Assembly (NCBI GenBank): GCA_015501075.1 | Contig: JADNYJ010000001.1 | Coordinates: forward strand, 930,001 to 994,000 | Reading direction: 5' to 3' | Source: Gymnopilus junonius | Taxonomy: Eukaryota; Basidiomycota; Agaricomycetes; Agaricales; Galerinaceae | DNA length: 64,000 nucleotides | Part shown: positions 23,899 through 34,805 of the stretch, in pieces | Layout of the letters: each line of letters begins with the position of its first letter | Position numbering within the stretch: the first letter of the stretch is position 1 | The notes under the pieces: generated by a model | What the model was told of the DNA's origin: nothing | Database searches by the model: none | The model's input: only the letters and a program-made list of their open reading frames with translations | Program-made: the position numbers and the translations under genes

Positions 23899-25579
23899 AT
23901 GTCCACTGACCCACTTGTGCATGCACCTCTATTGCACACTGCGTATCGTACTTTCAGTGAGGATGATTCTGACCTCGATCCTCCATACCAGACCAACACC
24001 TCGAAACTCTCTACTAGGCTCTTAGATGTTTTGTCACGAACATTTGATTTGGGGCTTACCGCGTTTGGTGGACCCCCGGTTCATTTTCACATCCTTCACC
24101 GCCGATTTGTTGATGGACTGGGTAACACTCCTTGGATCGACGAACAAACGGTGAGCCTCTAAAGGTAGAGTCTGAGTGTAATTCAGCCTCATATGTGGCC
24201 TTGCAGTATCAAGAGCTCTTCGCTGTCACGCAGGCACTTCCAGGCCCAGCATCGACAAAAATGCTTTTTAATATCGCGCAGATCCATGCTGGGATGATAC
24301 CTGCTCTCTTCGTCTTTTTCATGTGGTCGTTCCCGGGATCGGTAGCCATGTACACTTTCTCCCTTGGTGTTCAGCACTTGGGCGAAAGGCTCCCTGAACC
24401 CGTTTATGCCTTGCTTTCAGGCCTCAATGCAGCAATAGTTGGGCTTATTGCTCTTGCAGCAGTTCAACTCGCCAGGAAAGCCATTACCGACCCGATAACA
24501 AGAATCTTAGTTGTAGGTGGAGCATGTGCAGGAATGTGCTATAACGCTTTGTGGTACTTCCCTGTCTTACTCGTTGTAGGAGGCTTGGTAACCTTGGCAT
24601 GGGATTTTGGCAGGGCGTCATTCAGGAGATTAAGCCTAGGGCAGATAGGAAGGCATAGGCGCCATCGTTCATCTGTGGACCTAGGACCTCAGGTGACACC
24701 ATCAGATATTAACGACAGTTCTACAGAGGCTATCAGAGAAGAATTACGCAACTCAGGTGGTTCAGGACCTCATCGGAGGCAAATCTTACCTGCCTCAGCA
24801 GAATCAGGGATCGCTGACAATAGCACAAATAATGATATTCCTTCTCCCGCTCGCCCGGTATCTCGAATAGAGCGCTCAGGACACGCTATCCCGGCCAAGG
24901 TAGGGATAATGACGATAATAGCTTTCTTGGCGGCATTCATCGTTTTTCTGTCATTGCGAGCCCTCCTTCGTCATACACCTCTCCTGTTCTCCCTATTTAA
25001 CAGCATGTTCCTGGCCGGAACTATCATTTTCGGTGGAGGCCCCGTCGTCATTCCTCTCCTGCGAGACTATGTGGTAGAGCCAGGCTGGGTGTCACCGCGG
25101 GATTTTCTTCTTGGACTTGCAGTCATACAAGCCCTTCCTGGACCCAACTTCAATTTCGCAGTTTACCTTGGAGCAATGCCGTAGCAGGGCCTGCGTCTTC
25201 CAAATCAGTACCCAGCATTGTGGGTGCCATACTTGCATTCCTAGGCATCTTCACACCAGGCCTCTGGTTATCCATAGGGTTCCAGAGCGTATGGCAGTCT
25301 TTGCGAAAGAGAAGAGAAGTGGTCAGTATTCTAAGGGGTGTTAACGCTACTGCAGTAGGATTTGTTTTCACTGCAGTTTATCGATTATGGGAAATAGGTT
25401 ACCTTACCGCGAAGTCCTCGCAGGGAATCAGCTTGGGAGAACAACCTTGGTGGCTTGTAGTCGCCACTTCAACCTTTACAGCTGTTGAATGGTTTGCTGT
25501 TCCAGCCCCTCTAGCCATCGTCACAGGAGGAATTGGTGGGTTGGGTTGGTGGGGAGCCGTCGGACGTCACTTGAACTAA
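23899..25579 (+). CDS. Chromate ion transporter (CHR family), reading frame broken once
   Basis: A membrane transporter of the CHR (ChrA) superfamily, which exports chromate in bacteria and fungi. The ATG at 23899 gives MSTDPLVHAPLLHTAYRTF. One intron after DEQT. The two homologous halves of the family are present: the first with LGLTAFGGPPVHFHILHRRFV, ELFAVTQALPGPASTKM and several membrane helices; a hydrophilic linker of about 90 residues; the second with NSMFLAGTIIFGGGPVVIPLL, LLGLAVIQALPGPNFNFAVYLG. At 25175 the frame shifts: the first frame stops at 25184, while the frame after an implied extra A continues NAVAGPASS, IVGAILAFLGIFTPGLWL to the stop at 25579. No intron can explain it. Either a lost A in an AA run (sequencing) or an inactive allele. 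Intact length would be about 530 residues. Confidence 0.88.
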
Positions 25580-25804
25580 TAGTTTGGGAAACAAAAGGAC
25601 CCATTTTCGATGACATACAACAATGTTCTAGGTTGAATATATATCACATTCGAGGCAGTAATAGTGAGGAAAGAAGAGTAAGTATATAAGTGTCCAATGA
25701 AACCCAAGAGCTAGATAAGTGTCCATGAGGGCAAGCAGCCTCAGTTACCAAAGGGTGGGGTTTAAAGGAGTGGACGGTCTTCGAAGAAGCACCAATTTGC
25801 CAGA

Positions 25805-26553
25805 TTAGGCAAGGGCAAAAGCCATCACGGACATGACTGCCAGCAAACCTGTCTGCAGGGTGAACCGAGACGTGGCACCACTGGTAGGAACAGTGATGGG
25901 GCTGGTCGGGCTGGCATTAGAGCCACCATCCGTAGTTGGGGTAGTGACTCCCGTGGCAGTGGGCGGGATGGCAACGCCTCCAGTGCTAGAGGAAGCCAGA
26001 CTGAGATCAAAGAGAAATCCTTTCAGAGACAGGCGGACAAAAAAAAGAAGAAATACAGACGTCGAACTAAGGGTAGAAGTTCCTTGGGTGATGGAGAACT
26101 CAACTGACTGAGCGAGGATGGTGTTGAGGTCGGTAGCGTCTTGGACAATGTTGACACGGAAGTGATCTCCGGTGGGCCATCCTCCACTGGGAGGGTTCAT
26201 GTTTGCTTTACCAAGACTACCGTCAACTAATGCAGCCAAGACCTGAGGCTGGAAACCGGTAATATTCTGGTAGATGGTTCATGGGTGGTATGAATAGACA
26301 GGAAGGCAGAGGCAAAGGAAAAAACGGACCTGGTTGGTGAGAAGGGCGGTGAAATTTTGCCTATCGGTGTTAACACGTTCCCAAGTAAGACTGAGAAACA
26401 GAGATGAATGTTCAGGAGGTAGGTACGCAAGAAAATACGAAGAAAAAGTACAGCTGTGCTCCATGGTTGGTCCATCCCTGGGAACCGTTGGGGACAAGGA
26501 CCTGGTAAGCGAAAGCGGAGGAGATAAACGCAAGGAGGAGGGTAATGGTGCGC
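25805..26553 (-). CDS. Secreted GPI-anchored Kre9/Knh1-like Ser/Thr-rich cell wall protein
   Basis: The ATG at 26553 begins a signal peptide (MRTITLLLAFISSAFA) followed directly by YQVLVPNGSQGW, the start of the Kre9/Knh1-like N-terminal domain. After an intron comes LTWERVNTD and NFTALLTNQ; after another ITGFQPQVLAALVDGSLG, PSGGWPTGDHFRVNIVQD and LNTILAQS, matching the small beta-sandwich domain of this family. A last intron inside a Ser stretch leads to a Ser/Thr/Pro-rich region and a hydrophobic tail (LLAVMSVMAFALA) preceded by a small-residue site, which fits GPI attachment. About 200 residues. Such proteins sit at the plasma membrane or in the wall; their exact role in beta-1,6-glucan assembly is unproven. 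The junction after GWTNHG-AQ in the first intron is approximate. Confidence 0.82.
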
Positions 26554-27101
26554 ATGGCGGACAAGAGGCAGAATAGCAAAGGGCGAAAACGAGTGACTGG
26601 AAGCTAAAGAAGCGTACCTTCTTATTCGCTCGTAAACTTTTCATTTACCCTGTTGAGTCACGTGAATGCCAAAACAGACATCTAGACTTGAGTCTATGTC
26701 TTTCCTCTATCTAAGATACAACGGTCAGCATACTATTATGGCCGTAGAACATGTCTTCTTCTAACACCCTTCCTTGACAATTAGCTACTATGATTTTCAT
26801 CCGTGTTTCTTGACTATTGTACGCGTTTTCAAAAATTTACAAAAATCCCGGTCACCGAAAGCCGCATTGCAACCAATGTATTGAACCAAAAATAGCGGCT
26901 GGACATCGTGCACTCCTCATGGTTGTGGCAGAATCGGCCTTTTGACGTGCAATTGTGTAGCTCCAGACATATTCACCTGTCGATGTGACGTCCAAATTCG
27001 TGCTAGCCAGAGCAAAGCCAGAGTAAACTGGCCAACGTGTACTTAATTGATCCCTTCAGTCCGCTCTTTCAGCTTCCAGCGCCTCTCTACTCTCAATTGT
27101 T
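26554..27101. other. Intergenic, divergent promoters of the Kre9-like gene and first GNAT gene
   Basis: 548 bases between divergent start codons. No open frame with family features is seen. AT-rich and GC-mixed sequence without clear repeats. Confidence 0.5.
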
Positions 27102-28167
27102 ATGAGCCTTAAACCCGTAGGCGATCTGGAAGGCCAGTTTCTTGCAGTTCCTTCAGTAAAACCCCTCCGTCTAGGTTAGTTTGGTTTACTTGGAACTTAC
27201 GAAGCGAGGATTCATGCGTTTCATTTTTACATGCGTGCTAGTCGATACTTGGAAGGCTGCTACAACTTGGTTTAACGCGTTAGAAGGCGATCCCCTCAAC
27301 GTATATATTCGTGCAGTAATGACTTACAACTTTCATGTTGTATGTCTAGTCACTGACGAACGTCTCCAGGACAGACATCCAAACCTCTGGCCACTAAGGC
27401 AACATACTTCCTTATATTGCTGTTATGGATGAAAAGCTTGATAATTCTTACAATCAACGCTGGCGCTGCACTAATTGTTGCGTGAGTTATACCTCCAAAC
27501 AAATCATTGACGCAGCTGGGTCGATATTTTAGTAATCCTATTAAAACTGGACCTTCATCTTCAATGGACCGATTAGTGGATTTGATCACCAAGTGGACCA
27601 CTGCTATCCTGTACAGATCCTTAACAGAGGAACAGAAGAAGGTTTGAACTATTAGGCTCCAGCACTTCCAAGGCTTAGAAGTCCTTTTCCAGAGGCGAGA
27701 TGAGATTGACGAGAAAGTGACGAATTTGACAAAGAATGTTCTGGGGGACAGAACCAAAGAAATGATCTATGTCGACCTGCTGGTCACAGAACCTCGAAGC
27801 CAGCGACACGGTTACGGCAGTGCTCTCCTTCAAACAATGACCAGCTACGTAAATTCTATTTTCTTCGCACAATGGCGGAATCTCATTATGTACTGATAGG
27901 GTGACTCACTTGTTCGAGCAGTTTGGCTTCAGACTGCAACCCATCAGAATGTCTTATTCTATAAATTGTTTGGATTTGAGGTGCTTGGAGAAACGGTACT
28001 CGGGGACGATAATCCCGAGTGGCACCAAGATCCCGTTATCCTTCGACTTGTGAGCGTCTGCTTCGAAACTTATATTACGAACATTCATTGCCGACGAAAT
28101 TTTGTAGATGGTTCGCGAACCAAAGGCTCAGTTGCTAGTCGCCGAAAAGCGCACAACGTTTCAATAG
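27102..28167 (+). CDS. GNAT-family N-acetyltransferase, first of a tandem pair
   Basis: The ATG at 27102 gives MSLKPVGDLEGQF. Exon joins in the 5' half are tentative: TWKAATTWFNALEGDPLNVYIR, then a frame running TSKPLATKATYF and LIILTINAGAALIVA. After that the model is firm: DRLVDLITKWTTAILYRSLT, RRDEIDEKVTNLTKNVLGD, then the acetyl-CoA binding segment YVDLLVTEPRSQRHGYGSALLQTM (motif R/Q-x-x-G-x-G/A as QRHGYGSA) and WLQTATHQNVLFYKLFGFEVLGE, ending with MVREPKAQLLVAEK at 28167. This is the layout of mushroom-specific GNAT proteins of about 240 residues. The substrate is unknown. A second copy follows at 28977. No hydrophobic signal apart from LILLLWMKSLIILTI, which is part of the fold. Confidence 0.75.
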
Positions 28168-28247
28168 TCAGAAACCCAGTACTTCTTTAGGACATGTTAT
28201 TACAGCCAAGCTTGTCTCAGGCAAGATTTTTTCCATGTTACCCATAG

Positions 28248-28913
28248 GTCGGGATGCCTTTAAGAGAATTCTTACAAATCCTCATGGATGTACTACTACT
28301 GCGTCAAACACAAATTATTTGAACTGCTTCGACAAGCACCCAACTTCAAGCCGCAGTCTGACGTTGTCAATCGGCGCAGCATGCCCCTGGCCACTGGCAG
28401 ACATGGTCAAGTGAGTAAACAAACATTTTTATTGCTAATGGTATTTCCAGAGACGAATTGCTGAACCATGTGAGTCCTACTTTTTTCCTTTTGTCTCGCT
28501 GCTCATCCATTTCCAGTTCATTTGAAATGATGAAACCAAAATCCAGTTTGTATCAGAGATTACTGGAAACATGCCAGCGGTTCACCATGATTTGTTCAAT
28601 GGTGCCGTCAGTCACTTAAAGACGAGTAGCGAGATCGATGGTGCACAATTTTTTGCCATTTGGTTGTGGGCGAATTTCGGAGCTTGATATGAAATCATCG
28701 ATAACCCCAGTGCTGTCCTTGATTCTGTACTGCGCACATATATGCAGGTTGTCAAATTGTATACAATTCCTGATTTACTGGATATTCATGGAACAGGAAA
28801 GAATCGCAGTCAGGTGGCATGTAGCTCTGATGGACAGTTTCGCCAGATCCGACCGCAGTTCAACACAAAACTGCGGAAAGATTTTGCTCATCAAAACTCC
28901 TAGACCGTAGATA
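28248..28913 (+). CDS. Uncertain spliced gene between the two GNAT copies
   Basis: A stretch with open exons and good splice signals but no family that I know. The most protein-like reading gives KHPTSSRSLTLSIGAA, CPWPLADMVKDELLNHFVSE, ITGNMPAVHHDLFNGAVSHL and KTSSEID, using introns of 40-80 bases (donors near 28410, 28469 and 28639). The 3' part is ambiguous: two frames are open after 28710 and both end near 28895-28913 (LRTYMQERIAVRWHVALMD or SQVACSSDGQFRQIRPQF). The start is not fixed. It may be a real small gene on the plus strand or a decayed one. No function is proposed. Confidence 0.3.
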
Positions 28914-28976
28914 AAAGTCAGAACGCAACCGTGATTCCTTGTCAATCCACCACAGGCTTCGCAGAGACCCATCGAA

Positions 28977-30023
28977 ATGTACGGATTCAATGATGAGAAG
29001 CCCCACTTCCTGGTCAATAACGACGTAGTGCCTCTTCATCAAGGTTTGTCGCCCAAAAGATAAACGTACAATAACTTATGCGTGCAGGTCATGTCTGGAA
29101 GGCAGCTGGGACATGGGTAGAAGCTTATCGAAACGACCCTCAACTGCGTTACCTCCGGGATGTATGGCCGATTTCGCGACAACTTCGAGTCAGGAATTCA
29201 TATTCGTGCATTAACAGAACGAAAAGCAAACAATCTGGACCAAGGCAATAGACAGGATATGTATAGCATGCATTATGACCATCATCCTACGGAGAAAGAT
29301 TGCACTCACCGTGAATTCTGGTGCAGCCTTTGTTATAGGGTATGCGAATATGGCAATCCACATTCTAGCTTATCATTTCGTTATGGAATCTGCACTGATA
29401 TGAGCAACCAGTTCTCCTGCCCTCAACGGCAGAAAGCCTAGGGGGCTAGTTGATCGAGTTATCAACAACATAATCAAGGGCTTTGCGGCGGTTGTAAACA
29501 GAAAATTCGTGACAGACGAACAGCACAAGGTCAGTCATAATCTCTTAGCCTTTCAGAAAGATAATTTGAATTGTTACTCAGAGGAATGATGAATTCGAAG
29601 GAAAATATAAAGAAGCAGTGAGGAGAGCTTTGGGATCTCGGACTCGCGACATGTTCTGCGTCATGCTTCTTGCAACGGAATCGGACAGCCAGGGACACGG
29701 ATATGGAGGCGCTCTTCTAGACTCCTTAAGCAGCCTAGTGAGTCTTTACCCTCGAGTGTACTCGCAAATTTTGAATAAGCATATAAATATAGGCCGACGT
29801 CACCGACAAAGCATCTTGGTTGCATTCCAGCAACATTCAAAATACCCGATTCTACAACCTGCATGGATTCGAGACCGTCGCTGAAGTTGTTTTAGGGGAC
29901 CAAAATCCGACGTGGACGAAGCACCCGTCATAACCAGGATTGTAAGCCACCTCAGGTTATATCCGTCTGGACGCAAACTTATTTGTTGCTCAGATGGTCA
30001 GGGAACCACGAAGACGGCATTAG
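28977..30023 (+). CDS. GNAT-family N-acetyltransferase, second tandem copy, frameshift near the 3' end
   Basis: The ATG at 28977 gives MYGFNDEKPHFLVNNDVVPLH. Introns follow at 29042, 29159, 29340, 29529 and 29739, each matching the first copy in place or frame. Shared text: VWKAAGTWVEAYRNDPQLRYLRD, KIALTVNSGAAFVIG, GLVDRVINNIIKGFAAVV, the acetyl-CoA segment SDSQGHGYGGALLDSL and NTRFYNLHGFETVAEVVLGD, ending PTWTKHP. At the CCC run 29924-29926 the frame breaks and stops at 29931. One base more would read VITRI, then a clean intron (29942-29993) and MVREPRRRH with stop at 30023, exactly the end of the first copy. So the gene is probably full length with a one-base loss. If real, the product only loses its last 14 residues. 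Confidence 0.78.
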
Positions 30024-30158
30024 TTCACCAAATAGGCTCAGACCTGGCAGAAACTTTGAACAAAGATATATACATAGAAAGTCGAAGGATATCTACCGTA
30101 TTTGCAGGGAGGCAGTCCGCAGATTGTACTGATATGCGAAGTCAATTTTCCAATAACG

Positions 30159-31465
30159 CTATGAGTCAAGTCGTTTGATCATGTCTTCAGCATCCATCCA
30201 GAGGTCCCTTTGCTTCCATATGGAGACGATGATTGTGATAATAATCCAACAAGAAGCTTCCTTCATCTTATTTGAGGGTGGTGAGCCCATCTCGAGTGGC
30301 GACGATAATTGTCGTTGTTTTATGTGCTTGAGCAATCCGAGGCAGGAGCGAGCCAAATTGCGCAGGAGATTCGTGTCATCTGCCGATAGATAGTCGTCAA
30401 TCCTTGACAGCAGAGCAAAAATCCACCTGGCATGAGATTCGGTAGGCAGATGAGGGCTCATATCAGGCGATTTGACGTAGAGGTTCATCCAGTGCGTAAA
30501 ATACATGAGGAGGTGTAATGCATATCTCTACGAGGAAATTTCAACATGATATACGAGTCAAGACAGAGGAAATTTCACCTCGTCAATCAATTTGATTAAT
30601 TCAGTTGTAGGTTCACGTGGGGTAAAATTCTCTTCATGCGGGAATAGGGGAAAAGATTGAGTTGGTTTATGCGCACCGGAGCCGGGCTGACTGAGGCCCT
30701 CCAGATAGTCCAGAGGTAGTGGGCTTGGCGTTCCGCCGGGGCTCTCTAGGGCATCAGTAGCGTTCACGCTCAATCCATATACACCTTCTCCCTCATCATA
30801 CGGTAATATGTTTGACGACTGATTGAGGTCATTGTCGTCGACAATATCTTCTGGGAGCATTATTCGGTTAAAATTTCGGGCTTTTCCCGATCTCCCCTTC
30901 AGGCTTGCCGGACTCCACTCCGATATAGGCCTTCCAGATAAGAAAGCCCACCACATATCTCTATCTTTCTTATTGGGTATCAGTTGGCAAGGACCAGCAT
31001 TCTGAGTTCCGATGTAAATTGTAGGTTGGGTAAAATTCTGGAGGAAAGATAAAATAAGCCCTCTTCGAAGACGCATCCAAGAATCAGAATGTTACCTTAC
31101 GAAAATTCTGAAAACGGGATTCAAAAGTTTGTCGCCAATCTTCTGTGGGCAAGAAAGGTCGAGCAGAAAGCCTTTCAGTTGCACCTTGCTCAGACAATGG
31201 AACCTCCGTTTTCTCGTAAGGATTGGCCACACGCACAGTACCAGGCAATTGTCGCGCATCTCGTCTGCGGATTAGAAATTATTAAGAAATCATGACGGGC
31301 AAATCTCGATGCCTACCTTACCAAGAACAGATACTGCATGCCGTCCATGGGTTCGCCGGAGAAGTCATTTGGGAGGTTTGCAACAGGAAGAATTTGTTTG
31401 CCGTAAGATGGTGATTCTTCATCGGAATCTTCAATTATTTCTCTCTTGCGCTTATAACTAGCCAT
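30159..31465 (-). CDS. GEMIN2: Gemin2 (SMN-interacting protein 1 / Brr1-like)
   Basis: Core protein of the SMN complex that holds the open ring of Sm proteins during snRNP assembly. The ATG at 31465 gives MASYKRKREIIEDSDEE. The conserved start DGMQYLFLVRRDARQLPG is the Gemin2 signature, with the LRRVR-like motif. Then LPTEDWRQTFESRFQNFR, and, after an intron, IPNKKDRDMWWAFLSGRPISEW, another hallmark. The middle is acidic and Ser/Pro-rich. The C-terminal helical part is YALHLLMYFTHWMNLYV, ARWIFALLSRIDDYLSADD, LLRNLARSCLGLL and WIIITIIVSIWKQRDLW. Four exons; stop at 30159. Intron-rich fungi keep this complex, unlike budding yeast. Divergent with the basic protein gene on the right. Confidence 0.92.
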
Positions 31466-31669
31466 TCAGTATGAGTGAAACAGGCAGTGAGTGTCGGACG
31501 TTGTAATCATATAGCTTCGGACTATGAATCGTGGGGTCATTCCCGTAGGCGTGAGCAAACCCCTTTGCCTTTGCCTTTACAAACACTCTTCGGCGCCCAT
31601 CCACTAGCCCAGCCTATCGCCTCATCGGACATTTCGTATCTTTTCTATGACTCTCATCTTGAATGCAAC
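31466..31669. promoter_or_regulatory. Divergent promoter interval, Gemin2 / lysine-rich protein
   Basis: 204 bases lie between divergent start codons. The call rests on spacing and orientation; no element is identified. Confidence 0.45.
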
Positions 31670-32704
31670 ATGAATTCAGCAGAGATGAATGAAGATGAAA
31701 TCGACACGGAAGCTCTCCAAGCACAGATTGATCTGTCTATGTCATTCGCCCAAAACCTTGTATCTTCCTGGATCGAACCTCAAAAATATCCTTCAAGTTC
31801 ACGAAGAAAGAATGTAGAACAAGAGCTTGTGGAATATATTAAAAGGCCGCCCAGGTAGGGTGCGTGCCTTTCCCGTAAACTCTGAACAATTTTCTGACCT
31901 GGTAATATCTAGGTTAGGTGTAGGTGCTGCCATCCCAGAAGGCGTGCAAAGCATGACTCGAGAAACGGCACGTTTAAAAGGAAAACTTGCTGGATCGAAA
32001 CATCCTTTGGAAGAACCCTCTGCCACAAAATCTTCATCTGATGACGAAGGTGAAAGGAGGGCCTTTGCTATCAAAAAAAAGACAAGGCTCGACCCTTTTG
32101 ACCCTGTGCATGGAAAAAAGAGGAAGAAAAATAAGGGAAATGAATCCGGGAGTAATGCGCGTTCTTCCACTCAACTGCCAGCATTGGACGAACTCAAACT
32201 GGACAGCTCCGATGAAATAGAGGGCCTTCTCCAGGTACCAGATCGTCTGGATGATACTCCAGTTGAGGCTACAGAGAATCTGACGAATGTCAGCCGTCGG
32301 GAATCCTTACTGGAAACCAGTGCTCCTTCATTCTCCCAACTAAAGGCCATCTCTCCATCACCTTCTGACGAGCAAGAAAAAACCCATGCTCCATCAAGGA
32401 AATCGCCAAGTACCTCACAGCCTTCTAGTAAGTTTATCTCTATGCTCTATCCAAATCGTTCATCATTATTGAAGGGATCCCCACAGTTGTTGCCACCTCA
32501 AGCATCACGAGGCCAAAGTCAAATAAAAGTCTTCCCTTGGAATTACTGAAAGTGCCTTTATTGAATCTCAATGGCCTACCAAGTAATCAGGAATCCGAAT
32601 ATGAACCCATGACGGCGACACCATCTACAACGACTAAGAAAAAGCGTAAAAGGCGGAAGAAAAAGAAAAACTATGAATCAGCGGAGAACCCTTCCACAGC
32701 CTAA
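31670..32704 (+). CDS. Lysine-rich, probably nucleolar protein (DUF3245-like)
   Basis: The ATG at 31670 gives MNSAEMNEDEIDTEALQAQ. Three exons, introns at 31856-31913 and 32430-32487. The N-terminus has a short conserved-looking helix (LSMSFAQNLVSSWIEP, then RPPRLGVGAAIPEG), resembling the fungal DUF3245 family; I make that link from memory with moderate trust. The rest is disordered, rich in Ser, Asp and Lys, with nuclear-localisation-like clusters KKKTRLDPF, GKKRKKNKG and a C-terminal block KKKRKRRKKKK. About 305 residues. Such basic tails are typical of nucleolar or RNA-binding proteins, but no function can be shown here. It shares an intergenic region with Gemin2. Confidence 0.72.
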
Positions 32705-32905
32705 CTCAACCCAGTAAATTCCGTTGTTCAGATATCTTACCATTTGTCTAGTGTATCCAATATATTTACTTTATTTTTTTTGGACAGAGGTAGGCCGTTC
32801 TTGGAAATATATACGTACTATGGAATATCTCGACGCATTGAAACCAATCCGCTACAACCAAAGTATCGGCCAATTTTCTATTCCTCCTACAGCTAATGCG
32901 ACGTA

Positions 32906-33434
32906 TCAACAATCTGGAGTAACTTTCTCGGACTCTTCGCGCTGTAGTCGACGGTCAATTGTACTCCTGACTGCAATATCTCCCATGAGGACACATTCAA
33001 GCGCATCAAGCAGAATTTGAATATGTTGAGGCCCCCGCATTGTTTGAGGAACAAGAATGCGGAAGTCAAACAGTTCCACCTGCGCCTCTAGGCTAGACAG
33101 GACAGCGGACATAGCGACGAAAGCACTGAGCCATGCAGCAGAGAGAAGGTATGCTGCCACAGTGTATCCGATAGAGAGTCTTGGGGCTCCTTCAGGCCTT
33201 TTGTACGCCAAAAGTAGCATTGTAGTGTCATATCCCATTGCCATGATAGCGAATATAGGATTCAAGCATAACTATGACAGATTCTCAGCACCTATTTCAT
33301 ATACATGTTCGAATGGCTCATACCGACAGAATACCGCAGTCTTGATATGCCAAAGCCAGAATCATAATGGCGACACAGAGCGATACGCCATGAAGAATGT
33401 TGATGGATCTCGTCAAGGACGTAGTGGATGGCAT
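32906..33434 (-). CDS. Small multi-pass membrane protein, unknown function
   Basis: The ATG at 33434 gives MPSTTSLTRSINILHG. One intron joins ...YQDCGILS to LCLNPIFAIMAMGYDTTM in phase. Three hydrophobic stretches are visible: LHGVSLCVAIMILALAY, LCLNPIFAIMAMGYDTTMLL and AYLLSAAWLSAFVAMSAVL. The C-terminal part is soluble (RILVPQTMRGPQHIQILLDALE) and ends TIDRRLQREESEKVTPDC at 32906. About 155 residues. This layout resembles small membrane proteins expanded in mushrooms, but I know no named family. A longer 5' end cannot be excluded, since sequence to about 34000 is open to interpretation. Confidence 0.55.
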
Positions 33435-34340
33435 ACCAGGGTATCCTCAGCGACCAGCACCAAGTTAACCGCCACTGGAGACTCTGGAATGACCACGTAG
33501 CTTATATATGTCGCCGACGACCTGTTTCGGATCCATCAAGGTTATGCACACTTCTGATGGTGGGATACTGCTGTGCTAAAATGGGACCTTGATTCACCGG
33601 AATGCCAATCAGTAAGTGGCGTATATAGGCGCCTATCAACACATCTTCTGCAACCCAGCATACCAAAATAGCAAGGGATGGGTGTAATTAGATGCAGTCT
33701 GATATAGTTCCTTCACTTATTTGTTAAATTCTTGGAAATTGTATGTCCCGATGTCTTCGGATACAGTTCTTGACTGATTTCACAAGGATGGCCAGTCTTG
33801 TTGAAATTTGATAGTTATGGCGGGTCCGGGTCCGAGAGAACAAGAGCACTGCCATGCGGTGACGAAAGGAATCCCCATATGTGCAGCCATGGAAGACATT
33901 AGAATCGAGATTTATGTAAGAATGAGATATTCTGTCATGACAGAAGCAGTGCATAGCCCTGCGTCTAAAACTTTAGCGAGCGCTAGATGATGAAATTTGT
34001 TTGTGTATGCTAATACAAGATGGCAATAGCTCCCGAAGCTGTGTTGGCCTGTTTCTCGCGAGGCATGCCTTGATGACCTCAGACCTTGGTCTTTGACATA
34101 TGTCTTCTCACCAACTCATCATCCCAGATCTAATCTTAGGGACCAATTGGAATGAAACTGTCCAATAGGTCGACATGCAACCGTTTATTAGGGTGCAGAG
34201 CTCATATCTACAAGGTATAGTCGATACAGATGGTCTATGGTACAAAATCCAGAATAAATAACGCTAGTACACTGGGAGCAGCAATCATATCGCTCCTATG
34301 AAGTTCAAGTCATAGGATATAGGGAAGAAAGAACATGGCC
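33435..34340. other. Intergenic interval, nothing assigned
   Basis: About 900 bases without a supported gene. Short frames on the minus strand (33724-33954) have no family signature. It should contain the upstream region of the small membrane protein and the 3' flank of the next minus-strand gene. Confidence 0.4.
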
Positions 34341-34805
34341 TCATTTTCGACTCGACCTGCGCGGCCGAGGGCTATGTGGCTGCGAACGAGAAGAGCCTTG
34401 TCGGTGGCTGCGATGGCTGGATCTAGCCGACGTAGTAGATGGTCGCAAAGGCGGCCGAGTGGGCCTACTTCCAAGGCTCTTAGAAGACTGGTAGCTGGGT
34501 CTCGTTGATCCGCCTCCAGGACGTTTACGGGACTGCAGCTTCTGACTGGGCTGGCTCTGCTTCTTGTCCTTTCTAAACCCGAAAAGTGAGAAGATGCTTG
34601 TCCCACTATGTGCAGAGTACTGTTTCTTCTTCGCATCCCGACGCTTCCGCTCTGCCTTGGCTGCTTTCATTTCTCGCATGCCCTGCAGATCAACAGCAAC
34701 TCGTCAGCACGAATCAAAGAGTTCCCTGTATTGCGATCCCACCTTGGACCTCAGATCCTCATTTCCTATGAGAGTGCCTCTCATTTTGGCCAGCCATCCG
34801 TGCAT
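34341..34805 (-). CDS. Small basic fungal protein, unknown function
   Basis: The ATG at 34805 gives MHGWLAKMRGTLIGNEDLRSK; an intron (about 34680-34742, GTGGGA to CTGCAG) then joins to GMREMKAAKAERKRRDAKKK. The N-terminal pattern with GTLIGNE and a following charged helix is reminiscent of small fungal stress proteins of the CsbD-like kind (a ...VGSVIGNEE... motif), but the match is short. The rest is Ser/Arg/Pro-rich, with many RS dipeptides and basic clusters, and is probably disordered. About 133 residues, stop at 34341. No signal peptide. Function unknown. Confidence 0.6.

Noticed and set aside
27340..27375. Frameshift in the first GNAT copy between YIR and TSKPL
   Set aside because: An intron with donor C|GTGCAG and acceptor CTCCAG joins the frames in phase, so no base error is needed, although the donor is weak.
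28285..28915. Mitochondrial dehydrogenase kinase fragment
   Set aside because: One possible reading has a weakly kinase-like segment, but core motifs are missing and another frame is more protein-like, so no function is assigned.
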